64,000 nucleotides of DNA from Anaeramoeba flamelloides. Lineage: Eukaryota; Metamonada; Anaeramoebidae. The stretch is taken from NCBI GenBank assembly GCA_027625915.1, contig JANTQA010000047.1:20026001-20090000 (forward strand). The letters run 5' to 3'. Positions within the stretch are counted from its first letter, which is position 1; every line of letters begins with the position of its first letter. The translations under genes and the position numbers were made by a program. Below the pieces are notes generated by a model, which was given only the letters and a program-made list of their open reading frames with translations, ran no database searches and was not told the DNA's origin. This document shows positions 47,630 to 59,219 of the stretch, one piece after another.

Positions 47630-49683
47630 AACATTTAATTTAACTAGTCTTCTTTTCTGTGCAATACAATAAAAATATAAAAGATAAAGAAGAAGAAGAA
47701 CAAGAAGAAATAAAATGTAGAAAAAATTATCTTAATAATTCGTGATAATGTTACTAGGTTATTATGAAAGCTTTTGAAAAGTTATCCTACCCCTTTCAAC
47801 TTCCCGAGAATAAATAAAATATTTTAATACAAGAACATATACTTTAAAGAACCAGTGAATAGTTGGTTGTTTTAGAAGCTCTTTTTACTCAAGACAACTT
47901 TGAACACCGCAATTGATTGATAAACTATTTATTATCTTTTATTAATACTTTTGTTGATCTAAAGGATCAATCGATAGATCAACCTAATTAAAAAACATTA
48001 CATTAAAACTCTTTGATCTCATCCTTTATTGGATCAAGTCATTTTTTTGTTGTTTTTTCAAAAAATTAATTTTTTTTTAAAGGTTCTATTTTTTTTGATC
48101 AAAAAAAAAATTCTTTGTAAAAATATTTCCCAATTAGCCCTAACAGCCATCAAATATTATATTGCAATTTATTTTTTATCATGTATATTTTAACAATTAT
48201 CTATATGTATCGAGTGATGTAGATCTGAAAAATATAGCCACATTGTTGATATTTTTTTAAATATTTTTTGTAGAGAAAAATAAAACAATTTTTTGAAAAT
48301 TATCATGAATTTAGTAAATATCGCTAATTGTGATATATTATCGAGATATTATTGATTAGAGCAATTTTAGATAATATCATAATTTTATACATTATCTCAA
48401 TTTGATGAAATGTCATTCACAAGTGTAAATATGGAATGTTGTAAAAAATAGAGTTTTTACAATTTTCGAGATAAATAGTGAGTTCCATGTAATTACCCAC
48501 AATTCTGTAGTAGTAAACGAATCCCCCCATTTAGATTTTGGAGTTCAAAAGATTTTCAATTAAAAATCGTTTGATATATTCCAATACTTTGTTTGAAAAA
48601 TGATTTTTTTTTAAAAAATTGAAAAAATCGGTATTTTAACAAACGATTTTTTGATTAAAATTATTATTAACCACTTCCTATGTCCTTAATAAAATTAAGC
48701 ACTATTTTTTTCTGATTAATATTTTTTGAAATCTAAGTTTATAACTTAATTCAATTAACCACTGGGATAAATTTTTTTAGAATCAAAACACTCTCAACTT
48801 TTGAATATCAAAAATATTTTTTGAAATTAGTGTGCGCTTTTTTATTTTTATTTGAAAAATTGAGGTTGAGAAAATTTTGAAATCAAAGAATAAGCTAATA
48901 TATTAAATAATATGATTTTTCCAGAGAGTTTATCTTTTTTAAATAAAATTTTTTTAATTTTATCATTTAAAACTAAAAAAACATTTGAAGACCAAATTAG
49001 TGCCTTTTGTGAAAATAAAATTCCCATAATTTAGAATTTGTTCTTAATAAATGAGTTAAAACAAGATAGTGTATCTAAAAATATACATAATTCAAGTGTG
49101 AAGTCAATAATTTTGTCAAAAAATGTTTTCAAGAAAAAGTTAAATTGAAACTATATTTATTTTTATTTTTTCATTTTATTTTTTTTAATTGTATTAATGA
49201 AAAGTATTTGAACAGTTTTTCATTTTTAGTGTTTTTTGGGTAGTAGGGACATATAATCGGATATTATACTTTTTATAATTAAAAAGTTCGTAATTGTATT
49301 GAACTCTTTATTTATCTCAAAAATTATAAAAACTATATCTTTTACAACACCCCATAATTTAAACCTATGTAGCTGTGAAAGTTTTTTATTAAAAAAGGAA
49401 ATAAAAATTCAAAAATGACTATTATAACATTGCTTTTTATTTATTAGATATCTGAAATTGTAAGATATATAATATACCATTTTTTTATTAATAAATTATA
49501 ATTATACAATAGTTCCAAGGCTACCTTGGATTTTTATATGTAATAATAGTTATAAATTTATCATTCAAAATATGGAAGTGGTAGACAATACAAAGTAAGT
49601 AAACAAGCTCTCTTCTTTTTGTCAAAAATATTTCTTTCAAGCATTTCTATTGAAAAGTAAGGATGAGTCTTAATATCAAAACC
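47630..49683. other. intergenic AT-rich stretch
   Basis: No gene is recognised. A family 2 end motif, TACAATAGTTCC followed by AAGGCTACC, occurs at 49505-49525 without a partner arm. Confidence 0.45.
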
Positions 49684-50994
49684 TTAGTTGTCAAAGACCT
49701 CAACCAACTCAGACATAATGTGTTCGTCCTCTGAACAATTGAGAAATTGGTTGTCTTGAAAGGAAACATTGTTGGAATTATTACAAGTCTTTGTTTGGCT
49801 TATGTTGGCAAAGCTAAAAGAATCAGAATTCTGAGAGAAGCGCTTTTTTAAAAAAGGTTTCTCCAGTTTGTGTGCGTTTTCGTTTTGGCTGAATAACACT
49901 TCGGCTCCAAGATTTCCGTATTTAATTTTTTGTGAGACGTGAAATTCTTTTTTCAATGCCTTGATCCACTTTTGGGGAACTTTGTTGTAGAGTTGTCTTT
50001 TATGTTTTTTAAGCTGTTTTAAAACATTACAAAGTCTAATTAATTTGGAATACCTTTTGCAGCTAAACAAAATTTCGTTCAAATTGTTATTAGGGTGATT
50101 AGTTGATCTTGAGATCTTTTTGATATCAAATTTCTTGATCAAAATCTCGCTTTCTTTTTGTCTTTCCAAGGTAGTAAGTTCACCATTGTTGTAGGTTTGG
50201 TTGTTGGTTGGTTGGTTTGTTTCCAAGGTTTGTTCAGAGTATTTCATAACCCTTTCATTTTTGCGCTCAAAAAAGAGATTTTGAAGCTCTTGCAATTGGT
50301 TTTTTAATGTAATCTGCTCGTTATGTAAACTTTTCATCTCCATTGTTAATGAAGTGTTCTTAAATAGTAAATTGAAATAGTCTTTTTCGATCTTTAAGAC
50401 TTGGTTTTGGTTTGGATCAGAATCGTCATTTTTTCCATTTTTTAATTCAGACTGTTTTTTTTGCAAATTCTTTTTCTTTTTCTTTTTCATTTTCATTTTC
50501 TTTTTTTCAGGCAAAGAAATAAACAGCCCAGATCCTATCTTCTCTTTTGAAACCATATCTTGGAGTGGTGTTTTGTTTTCTAATTCATAGATTGGGCCCC
50601 TTTTTGAATTAGTGATCCTCTTTTTATGAAAAGCGTTTTTGAAGAAAAGAGAAAAAGGATTCATCCCATCAGAAAGTTGATTATTTCCATTTGGGTTTGG
50701 ATTGGTATTCGCCGTCATATGAGTGGTAGGGTTAGTTGTGGTTTTATCTCTAGCACCTGAATTCGCCTCATGATTATGATCGTACCTGTTAATTGTTTGT
50801 TGAAAATTTCTTTTTCTTGATCCTTGTGTGACGGTAAGGAAAAGATCATTGTTAATCTCATCAATTGTCCCAAATTTTTCAAGGTTTGAATTTAAAATTT
50901 CGTTCATAACGAATCGTTTCTTTGTTTGTTTTTGTTGGAATTCCTTTTCGATTGAAAAAAGATTTATTTTTTCGAATTCAGATTGAAAATTCAT
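49684..50994 (-). CDS. hypothetical 436-residue protein with basic and coiled-coil segments
   Basis: A single open frame from ATG (50994) to TAA (49684) whose base composition is clearly richer in GC than the flanks. I do not recognise a family. Visible parts: a Thr/Asn/Pro-rich stretch at about 85-110; a Lys-rich basic cluster at about 163-177; a likely coiled coil at about 200-250 (LKNQLQELQNLF); a second basic helical region at about 325-360 (LKQLKKHKRQLYNKV) with KWIKALKKEF; and a Ser/Asn-rich acidic tail ending SELVEVFDN. Basic cluster plus coiled coil is compatible with a nuclear DNA-binding or scaffold protein, but no bZIP signature residues are seen. The next recognised gene, RPL23, starts 7 kb away. 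Confidence 0.7.
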   Translation of the reverse strand: MNFQSEFEKINLFSIEKEFQQKQTKKRFVMNEILNSNLEKFGTIDEINNDLFLTVTQGSRKRNFQQTINRYDHNHEANSGARDKTTTNPTTHMTANTNPNPNGNNQLSDGMNPFSLFFKNAFHKKRITNSKRGPIYELENKTPLQDMVSKEKIGSGLFISLPEKKKMKMKKKKKKNLQKKQSELKNGKNDDSDPNQNQVLKIEKDYFNLLFKNTSLTMEMKSLHNEQITLKNQLQELQNLFFERKNERVMKYSEQTLETNQPTNNQTYNNGELTTLERQKESEILIKKFDIKKISRSTNHPNNNLNEILFSCKRYSKLIRLCNVLKQLKKHKRQLYNKVPQKWIKALKKEFHVSQKIKYGNLGAEVLFSQNENAHKLEKPFLKKRFSQNSDSFSFANISQTKTCNNSNNVSFQDNQFLNCSEDEHIMSELVEVFDN

Positions 50995-50999
50995 TTGAA

Positions 51000-51770
51000 A
51001 TAGACTTTGGTTTGTAGTAATGAAGGAGATGGTTTGTAAACCGACAATTTAAAGTTGATCAATTAAAATGTTGATTAAAAAAAATGTTTTTTTTTTTTGC
51101 GTTTGGTTGTTTTTTTTTACAAATCACTACGTCAGTATGAAAATGAAAATTTTTTATTATTTTTCCCCATTTTTTTTTTTTTTTTTTCCAATAGGCTTAT
51201 CTTAAAAAACGTCACACTTATTGAAGCTTTCTATATGAAGCCACACTCTTTGTTGTAAAAATATTGTGATTTAATTTTTAATTTATGATTCAAAATTACT
51301 AATTTATTTTAAAAAAATCAATGACTTTTTTTTAAAAAATGTGTAATTCTTTTTAAAAAAATTATTTACGTTTTTTTGAGATCAAAAGGAATAAGAAACA
51401 AAGAAAAATTCTTGTTCATGTAGTTGTACCCTTCTTTTCTTTCTTTTTTCTTTTTGGAATTTAAAAAACAAATTTATCTGTTTTATTTTTTTGAAAAATA
51501 AATAAACTCCTTATAATTGATACTTTGAAACGAATCACAGAATACACAGTTTGAATTTTTTGATTTGAAAATTCTTTTCATAAGTTACATAAAAAAATTT
51601 TTTTGATTTAAAGCTTTACTTTGATAAAAAAAAAAAAACTTTTGGGTTAACTAAAAGCCATAATAAAACTGATAATAAAGAGTGAGTCAAACAGTTTACG
51701 TAACTTTTTTTTAATACCCAGAGTAATCACGATTTGAAAATGACATGTTTTGAATTTTGGGAATACAATT
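51000..51770. other. upstream region of the 436-residue gene
   Basis: T-rich runs at 51085-51120 and 51170-51190 lie within 200 bp of the start codon, as expected for a promoter in such a genome. No specific element is identified. Confidence 0.4.
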
Positions 51771-52740
51771 AACAATTGTGGAAAAAAGTTCAACACAATT
51801 TTTACTTGTCCAAATTATTAGAATCACAGAATCCTAAAAAGAGAAAGACCAAACTAATGAAAAGAAGAAACAAGTTAACTACATAGAATAATTCATTCTT
51901 TTACATTGACTCCAATCAACGAATACAAATTTAAATCTACTTTTTGGTATTAAAATCCAATGAATTGTTTTTGAGATCTCGTACAACTTGTAAAAATTTT
52001 GTTAAATTTTTTTTGAAAAGAAAAATGTAAAGAAAAAGCTTCTATTGAAAAGCTACTATTCAAAAAACGTTTATATTTCCTAACCCTCCATTTTATTAGT
52101 AATTAATTTTTTTTTAATCCGTTATTTATATGATCTTACTTTTGAAATATTATTTTCTATTAAGATTTAGTTATTTATCGTCAATATGCTCCATACTCAA
52201 GAGATAACTTGAGACTCAAAAAGGGTATTGTGAAATAGCCCTTCTTTTGGTTGACAAAATTCAAAATTCAAATAACAAAAAAAAATCCACGGATTATCAA
52301 ATTACAAAAAATGTAAATAACAAAAAAAAAATTAATAACAGTTTTGGAAAAAAAGTGAAACATGGTTTTTAATTGGGAACATTACTGAAAATTCATAGTA
52401 AAATCAATAAAAAGAAGAAACCAATTAAATTCAAAAAATAATCCATTATATTATTTTCAATCAACACAACAAATACAATTTAAATCTACTTTCTTATCAA
52501 AATTGATGGTGTGATTTTCAAGAAATCAAAAATTATCATTTTTTTGAACAAATTTTTAATAATTGATCAATCAAAGAAAAGCCCCAACCAAAAGGTTGTA
52601 TTAAAAAACCTGCTATTGTGGCGAAAAATTCATTTTGCCTTTATTTATTTATTTATTCTTCTTTTCATTGATCTTACTTTGAATTTTCAGGAATGTTCCC
52701 AATTAAAAATAGTGTTTCACTTTTTTTCCACAACGGTAAG
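51771..52740. repeat. cluster of related direct and inverted repeats
   Basis: The segments 51771-51990 and 52338-52530 are direct relatives (GTGGAAAAAAGT, AAAAGAAGAAAC, TACAAATTTAAATCTACTTT). The 52341 arm is mirrored at 52680-52732 (AATGTTCCCAATTAAAAA, GTTTCACTTTTTTTCCA), making a foldback of about 390 bp. The block 52186-52260 is the reverse complement of 62081-62163. Confidence 0.6.
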
Positions 52741-53020
52741 ATCTCTTTTGGTAAATAAATTCAACAAAAAAAAAGTGTGAAAGTATACTCCAATTTCAAA
52801 AAAATCAAAATAAAACCATACAAACCTAAAAAAACTGAATTCGAAAAAATCAAATAATTATAAAGGATTTTAATGAAAAAAATTCAAAAATAGAAACAAT
52901 AAAATCACATATTGCTTAAACTAACAAAAAATCAAAAAAAGAATTTATCAGTTCTTTAATTTCCAAAAAACAATAATCAAAAAAAATAATCCAATATTTT
53001 CTTATTTGATAATTTCCAAA

Positions 53021-53514
53021 TAGAGCAGTGAAAAAAATACCGGACATGAAAAAAATCCCGGACAAGATTTTGAATTGTGAATATTAGTAAAATTATTGTG
53101 TAATTTCATTTATTTACAATCAAATTCCTTTTTTTTAAGAATGAAACTTTATCAATTATAACTCCCCCACTTATTAGAATGATGATTGATGAAATCACAC
53201 TTGTTCAAAACACCATTCAATCAATCAAAAAACAAGAAGAAAAATTATCATTTTCCAAACTCTAGTAAACCTCGATAAAACTGGATTGTTTTTCAAAAAA
53301 AGTTGATCAACATTAGGCTATCAAACAATTACTCGAGTATTCAAGAGACACCTTACTTTGATAGACTTTAGGTAGGTTTATTACTAATCTCATAAAAAAA
53401 TTGGTTATTTATAATAAGGATTTCATTGAAATTAGACAAAAATTTTACTAATACTCACAATTAAAAATCTTGTCCGGGATTTTTTTCATGTCCGGTATTT
53501 TTTTCCCTACTATA
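53021..53514. mobile_element. TA-flanked palindromic MITE (family 4)
   Basis: The ends contain AAAAAAATACCGGACATGAA and AATCCCGGACAAGATTTT on the left. They are mirrored on the right by TCTTGTCCGGGATTTTTTTC and ATGTCCGGTATTTTTTTCCC. TA lies at both tips. The CCGGACA motif doubled in each arm is distinctive. No coding frame. Confidence 0.78.
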
Positions 53515-55204
53515 CTTAAATTTCTAAAATTTGAGTCAACCTGTTTTATTTCGGTAAAAAACCAATATAACTCAATTTAACCCATTTTGTGGTTAATTGT
53601 TAGGATTTTTTCATATTCTTTCAAAAAAAAAAAAATAATAATAACTTATTGAACAATCAAAAAAAAAATGAAAGGAAAATTATCAAGATCTTAAAAAAAC
53701 AAAAAAGAGTATCACTTGGAAACTGAAACTGTTGTATTCAAAATTCAAAATTCTAAATTCAGAGCCTTTCAAATTGAAAATTGAGTATATTTCTTTGGTA
53801 CTATTATTACAAAAAAATTCATGGTTTAACATTGTTGATTTTTTTTAAATTTATCTTACATCATGGCATTTTAGTTTGTTTTTAATTTGTATTAGGCACT
53901 GATAGACACTTCTAAATATTTTTTTTTTTTAACATTTAAAAAATTTATTTTTCACTGTAATGACTCCACCTATAATCGTAATATTTTTATCAAAATTTTT
54001 TGAAATGTTGAAATAAATTATTCTTTTTTATTAAAGATTAAAATGAAGCCAAATAGCAACTGATTGTGTTTTTGATAAGTATTTAAATAAATATATTTTT
54101 TAAAAAATTATTTCAAAATTTTATTTTCTTTTTTTTTAATTTATTTCTTTGATTTTTTTTGTTTGTTTGTTATTCTAATAAAAAATTTTAAATAAAAATT
54201 TAAACCTTTTCTTTTATAATTTTTTTTTTAGTAAAAAGTATCTTTTTGAGGATATTATTTGATAAACAAAGTAATCTTTATTATTATTATTATTATTATT
54301 TCTTAAACATTTCGGGTTATGTATTTTTATTATTGGTACAGCACTTTTAAAAATATGAGGACTTTTTTTAATATCTTCATCTATTTTTTATTTGAAAAAA
54401 AAACAAAAACTTTTCTTTAAAACTATTATTAAAAGTTCTTTCTTGAAAAAAAATACTAACTTTTTCAGAATTAATACTTCTAAACTTTATAAAGTTTTCT
54501 ATTTTACAAAATTCAAGTCTTTAATTAAAATTTGGGGTATATTTTGGGGTGGGAAGATTATTACTTTACTTTAAAAAAATTACACAGTTTATTAAATAAG
54601 ACAACTTTTACAAAAGATCTTAATTCTGATAGCCTCATAATAATAAAAAAAAAAAAAAAAACTACAACTTATTGATAGATGAAGTGCAAAATTACACTTA
54701 AAATGGCCCTTTTACTTCAATTTCCTCAAAGTAATTTAAGTTTAAAATCATATATTTCACGATTTTTCAAGGAAATTATACTCTCAATTTTTTTTAAGTT
54801 TAAAAAGATAAAAAAAAACAAAGACAATTAAAAAGGGTATATAAGAAAAAAGTTGAAAATCAAAAAAAAAAAAAAAAACAAAGTTATCTTTAATTAAGGA
54901 TGTCCAAAATCACAGTCACAATACTTTTGGTTGATATAATAATTTGATAATTGATCATGAATGTTCACTTGGGGATAGTTGTTTAAGTTGTAATTTCTTT
55001 TTTTTTTTGATCTTATTTTTTTTCAACCTTTAGTCATTTTTAGCCTTTACTTTAAATTTTATTTTCAATTTACTCATACTTTCGTTTTTTAGTGTCACAA
55101 TATTATCATGTGTACTAGTTGACCTTTTTCTGTTGTAACTCTTCTTTCCAATATAAAGAATATTCAGCCAGGAAAAAAATGGAAAAAAAAAAAAAAAATC
55201 TTTT
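53515..55204. other. intergenic stretch with a TTA microsatellite
   Basis: A run of TTA units occupies about 54280-54300, similar to the TAA tail of the LINE at 40752, but I could not match the adjoining sequence to that LINE. No gene is recognised. Confidence 0.45.
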
Positions 55205-57015
55205 TAAATGAATTCTAGAAGAAATTTCAAATTAGAACCATTCACAAATTGAAATGTTAACAATTGTTTATAATTTACAATCCTCGCAACACAAATAATA
55301 TTTAATTATCAATTCAAATAAATCAAGGGTGTGCTAAAATTGTTGGAGAGAGCAAAGCAAAAAAACTGCATTTCAAAATTTGATTTAAATTCTATTAGGA
55401 ATATTGATTGATCAATTGATGAGATACAATCAACTAATTTGATTCAAATTATTATGTTTTGAAAAAAACAACTCTTACCTAATATCAACTGTTTGAAAAA
55501 AATATTTGATCCAACGAAAAAATATTACATAATTCAAAAAATGAAATAGGAAAACAAAAAAACAAAAAAGATGAAAAAAGGATTTTCATATTTTACAAAA
55601 ATCAAAATTAATTCCAATTTGAATAAAATTATATTATTGTAATTCTTTGAACTGTTTTAATGATGTGAAAAAATTTTAATTTGAGTTTATTTCTCAAAAA
55701 AATGGATAAAATGTTTAATTATTCCTGGCTAAAGTTAAATATTAACTTGATAATGAAAGCTCTCCAAAATTCACAGAGGTTCACCAGAGTTCCCAAAATG
55801 ATTCCGTTTTTGGTATTTTTCGAATCTCAAAAATTAAAAATTTGGAAACATAATATTAGAAATGATTCCAATGGTATCAATTTTTATCAACATTTTCCAA
55901 TTGTTAAAGTTCATTTGAAGAATATTTTTTCAAAAAAATTAAAAATTATTTTCATTCAACCAAATCATTAAAAAAAAAATTATTTTCTACCAAAACTCTA
56001 TTATTAAAAAAAACAAAAAAAGAATACTTTGATTTCATATCAAAGTATAATAATTTTATTTTCAGGAATAAACTTAAAAATGCCAGGATTGGCGAAAAAA
56101 AAAAAACGATTGCAACTAAAATACCAACCAGAAAACCCTCAAATATTTATTTTTTTAAGAAATAAAGGAATTCTTTTTCATAATTCAAAAAAAACAAATT
56201 ATTAATTATTAAAGTTTGAGAATGATGTGATTCGATGAAAAAACCGGATTTAAACAAGAAATAAGTTCAGACTTATCATTGGAATCAAAAAGAATCATCT
56301 GATTCGATGTAATCAAAAAAAGAATTATTTGGGGTTATTTCCAAAAAAAAATCAAAATGTAAACTCTGATAATCACATTAAAAGTGTTAATTTTTTTTTG
56401 ATCAAATTTTTCGAAAAGAGTTGAATTTCGATAAATCATTGAAAAACAAAACCAATGAAAAAATGTTTAGTTTGATGAATTGAGTTCTTTAATTAGTGAA
56501 ATCTCTTGATTCAAAAAAAAAATAAAATAAATTAACTAATATTCAAATTTTTCCACATATTTAAAACAGTTCAAAGAATTACAATAATATAATTTTATTC
56601 AAATTGGAATTAATTTTGATTTTTGTAAAATATGAAAATCCTTTTTTCATCTTTTAGTTTTTTTGTTTTCCTATTTCATTTTTTGCATTACATAACCTTT
56701 TTTCGTTGGATCAAATATTTTTTCAAACAGTTGATATTAGGTTAAGGTTGAGTTCGTCAAAATAGAATAACTCAAATAAAATTAGTTGATAGTCTCTATC
56801 ATATTGATCGAGCAATATTCCTAATAGAATTTTAAACAAAATATACTAATGCATTTTTTTTTTTTTTGCTCTCTCCAAAATTTTTAACACACCGATAATT
56901 TATTAGTATTGATAATTATTTAGTTTTTGTTTTGTAAGGATTGTAATTTATAAACAATTGTTAACAATTCAATTAGTGAATGGTTCTAATCTGGTATTTC
57001 TTCTAGATTTGATTA
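55205..57015. mobile_element. long-inverted-repeat element, member A (most complete)
   Basis: Arms of roughly 450-480 bp face each other. The left starts TCTAGAAGAAAT, then AATTAGAACCATTCAC; the right ends GTGAATGGTTCTAATCTGG and ATTTCTTCTAGA. Further mirrored blocks are CAATTGTTTATAATTTACAA, GGAGAGAGCAAA, CCTAATATCAACTGTTTGAA and AAAACAGTTCAAAGAAT. About 0.85 kb lies between the arms with one 96-codon frame (55681-55971) lacking any transposase motif. The structure recalls foldback or Mutator-like elements, but the superfamily is undetermined. Confidence 0.78.
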
Positions 57016-57508
57016 AATAAGATTTTTTTTTTTCAAAAATTGAATTTTGGTGTGTTAAAAATTTTGAATTGGGGTTTACCTTTAAAAGTTACTCCTATAT
57101 AAAAAAAAAATAAAAAACAATAAATGTACATATTAATAGAACCACAAAACCCTTAAAACAAGGAAATAATGCGTTAATTTTTAAAACCACTTGGAACCAA
57201 AATATTTGGAGTAATTTTGCCGATATAGTTGGGATACCTTAATCAATGCTATACGATTTGAATTATCAATTGGAATATCTCGTCATTAGGCTTGAAATAT
57301 TTTAAAAATCTTGATATTGAAGATTAAAATAGTTTTTGAAAACGAGAAGTAATAGAATCTATTTTATTTATTGAAAGCTATTTCATATTTGTGAAATTTG
57401 AAAAAAAAAAAATTCAAAATGTGACAATGAATTTGTAAAGGTTTTGTGATGTTATTATTCCGAAAGTTTTAACTTTTTAAACACTTGACTGTTGTGGAAA
57501 TTAGCTGT

Positions 57509-57880
57509 TTAAATGATAGAGCTTGCATTACTTGCAATTCTTGGCCAAATGTCTGCACACTCTTTGGCTACTGGACCATTGACGACAGATCCTTTCATTT
57601 CACCATTTGGGTTGACAATAACACCTGCGTTGTCTTCAAAAAAGATATACACACCTTCTCTTCTTCTCCATGCTTTTTTTTGTCTGACAATTACACCTGC
57701 TAAAACTATTGAATGAAAAAAACAAAAACAAATAAAAGGAGGTTTAAGAAAAATTTAGAGTTGTTTGTATTTAGCAATTTGTAAGGGTGACTTAATATCT
57801 AACTGAAAGTAAAAGAAGACAAAACAACACAAAATGGATTTTTTTGTTTAATTGTGCTGAAAAAATAAACTCCAGAAACA

Positions 57881-57913
<33 letters not shown>

Positions 57914-58279
57914 AACAGAAAAAAGAATTTACCTTTTTTTCTAAGATCTGGTTTTCCTTTTTTAACTGAACAAATGATCTTTTTGATTTGAAGTGATTAT
58001 TTTTACAAAATACAAAAAAAAAGATAACAAAAAATTTTTTTTAAAAGCCTTTTTGCGTTTTGTCAAAAAAAAAAAAAAAAAAGAAAGAAAGAAATTTACC
58101 ATATCACCAACACTTGCACCTGGTAGTCTGTTCAATCTTCCTTGGACACCTTTAACACCAATAATATATAAATTTTTAGCACCAGTGTTATCTGCACAAT
58201 TAACAATGGCTGCTGTTGGTAAACCTACTGAGATTTTGAATTTGTTTCCTGTTGCACCGCCTCTTCCTCTTTTGGACAT
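57509..58279 (-). CDS. RPL23: 60S ribosomal protein uL14 (L23), three exons
   Basis: Exons 58279-58100, 57978-57933 and 57705-57509 give 140 residues, the same length as human RPL23. Exon 1 encodes [17 protein letters not shown] through [18 protein letters not shown] to GASVGDM. The 46-nt exon 2 encodes [15 protein letters not shown]. Exon 3 encodes [44 protein letters not shown] and the end ASNASSII. uL14 binds 28S rRNA on the intersubunit face of the large subunit near the eIF6 site. Donors are GTAAAT in both introns, and the acceptors read CAAAAAG and TTCAATAG. Both introns carry long U-runs 17-50 nt after the donor. Confidence in family and exon structure is high. Confidence 0.96.
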
Positions 58280-58526
58280 TTTATATAATTATTGAAAAAA
58301 AGATAGGATAAAAAAAATAAAATCTTCTTGTTTTTATTTAAGGTATCTCCAAAAAATGGGATCTCTAGGAATTGAAATTAAACACCAGAAGAGTTAAAAA
58401 CGAAATACAAGAATGTCTATTAAGAAAAATCAAAATAATTCAATTTTTGTTTCTTATTTTTGATTTATGTTCATGTTTGATCCTAAAAATTGAACCAATT
58501 ATTTAACAAATAACATTTAGTCTGAA

Positions 58527-59019
58527 TATTGTAGTCAAAATAAAGAGTGTAAAAAAATTTAATGTGTGTTTCAAAATAAAAAGCGTGTTTTTTTGTTATA
58601 GAAGACCTATAGATCAACCGATCAAAGAAACCAATAATAAACCCTAAATAAGTATGGTATTGATTTCTACAAGTTAAAGTTCTATTATTTAAAAAAAGAA
58701 ATTCTAAAAATAAAGGATTAAATTGCCAAATTTAACTCAAAAAATAGAGTAAATTTTTAAGGAAAATTTTTGATCATGCAAATGAACAAAAAAATTTCAA
58801 AAACATTGAGAATATTATGCAAAATTTTCAACTATTTGCATGAATAATTTAAATTTTATTGAAAATAACCAGTGGTTTATATTCAAAATCGATTTGATCT
58901 TATGTATACTATTGGGTAGTAGATTGGATGTTGCCTTGGTACAAGAAGAAAAAAAAGCATGGAAAATATTTTGAAACACTCATTATAGTCTTTGTTCACT
59001 CATTATTTTGATCACTGTA
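58527..59019. mobile_element. mariner-like non-autonomous element (family 3), uninterrupted copy
   Basis: The ends TATTGTAGTCAAAATAAAG and CATTATTTTGATCACTGTA, with TA tips, match those at 36901-37637. Interior blocks ATCAAAGAAACCAA, AATAAACCCTAAA and GGATGTTGCCTTGG are shared. The TTAAAGTTCTATT near 58675 is the empty target of the nested MITE. Confidence 0.78.
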
Positions 59020-59219
59020 CTAAAATTTTTTAAAAAAACAATTAAAGAAAAAAAGAAAAGATTAAAAAAAAAAACAAAAATTTTTAAAATTATTCTAAAT
59101 TCTTGAAATTTTAGAACAAATAATTGAGACAAAATGTTACTAATTAATTTTAAAAAAACTCTAAATTTTCCAAAAAAAATATAAAACAATCTATGTGACC
59201 TCAAAATGATTCAAAATAA

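Noticed and set aside
54278-54575. Third LINE 3' end next to the TTA repeat
   Set aside because: The TTA run resembles the LINE tail, but the adjoining sequence does not match the LINE at 40752 in either strand.
57485-57716. Plus-strand frames over RPL23 exon 3
   Set aside because: Antisense of a highly conserved ribosomal exon.
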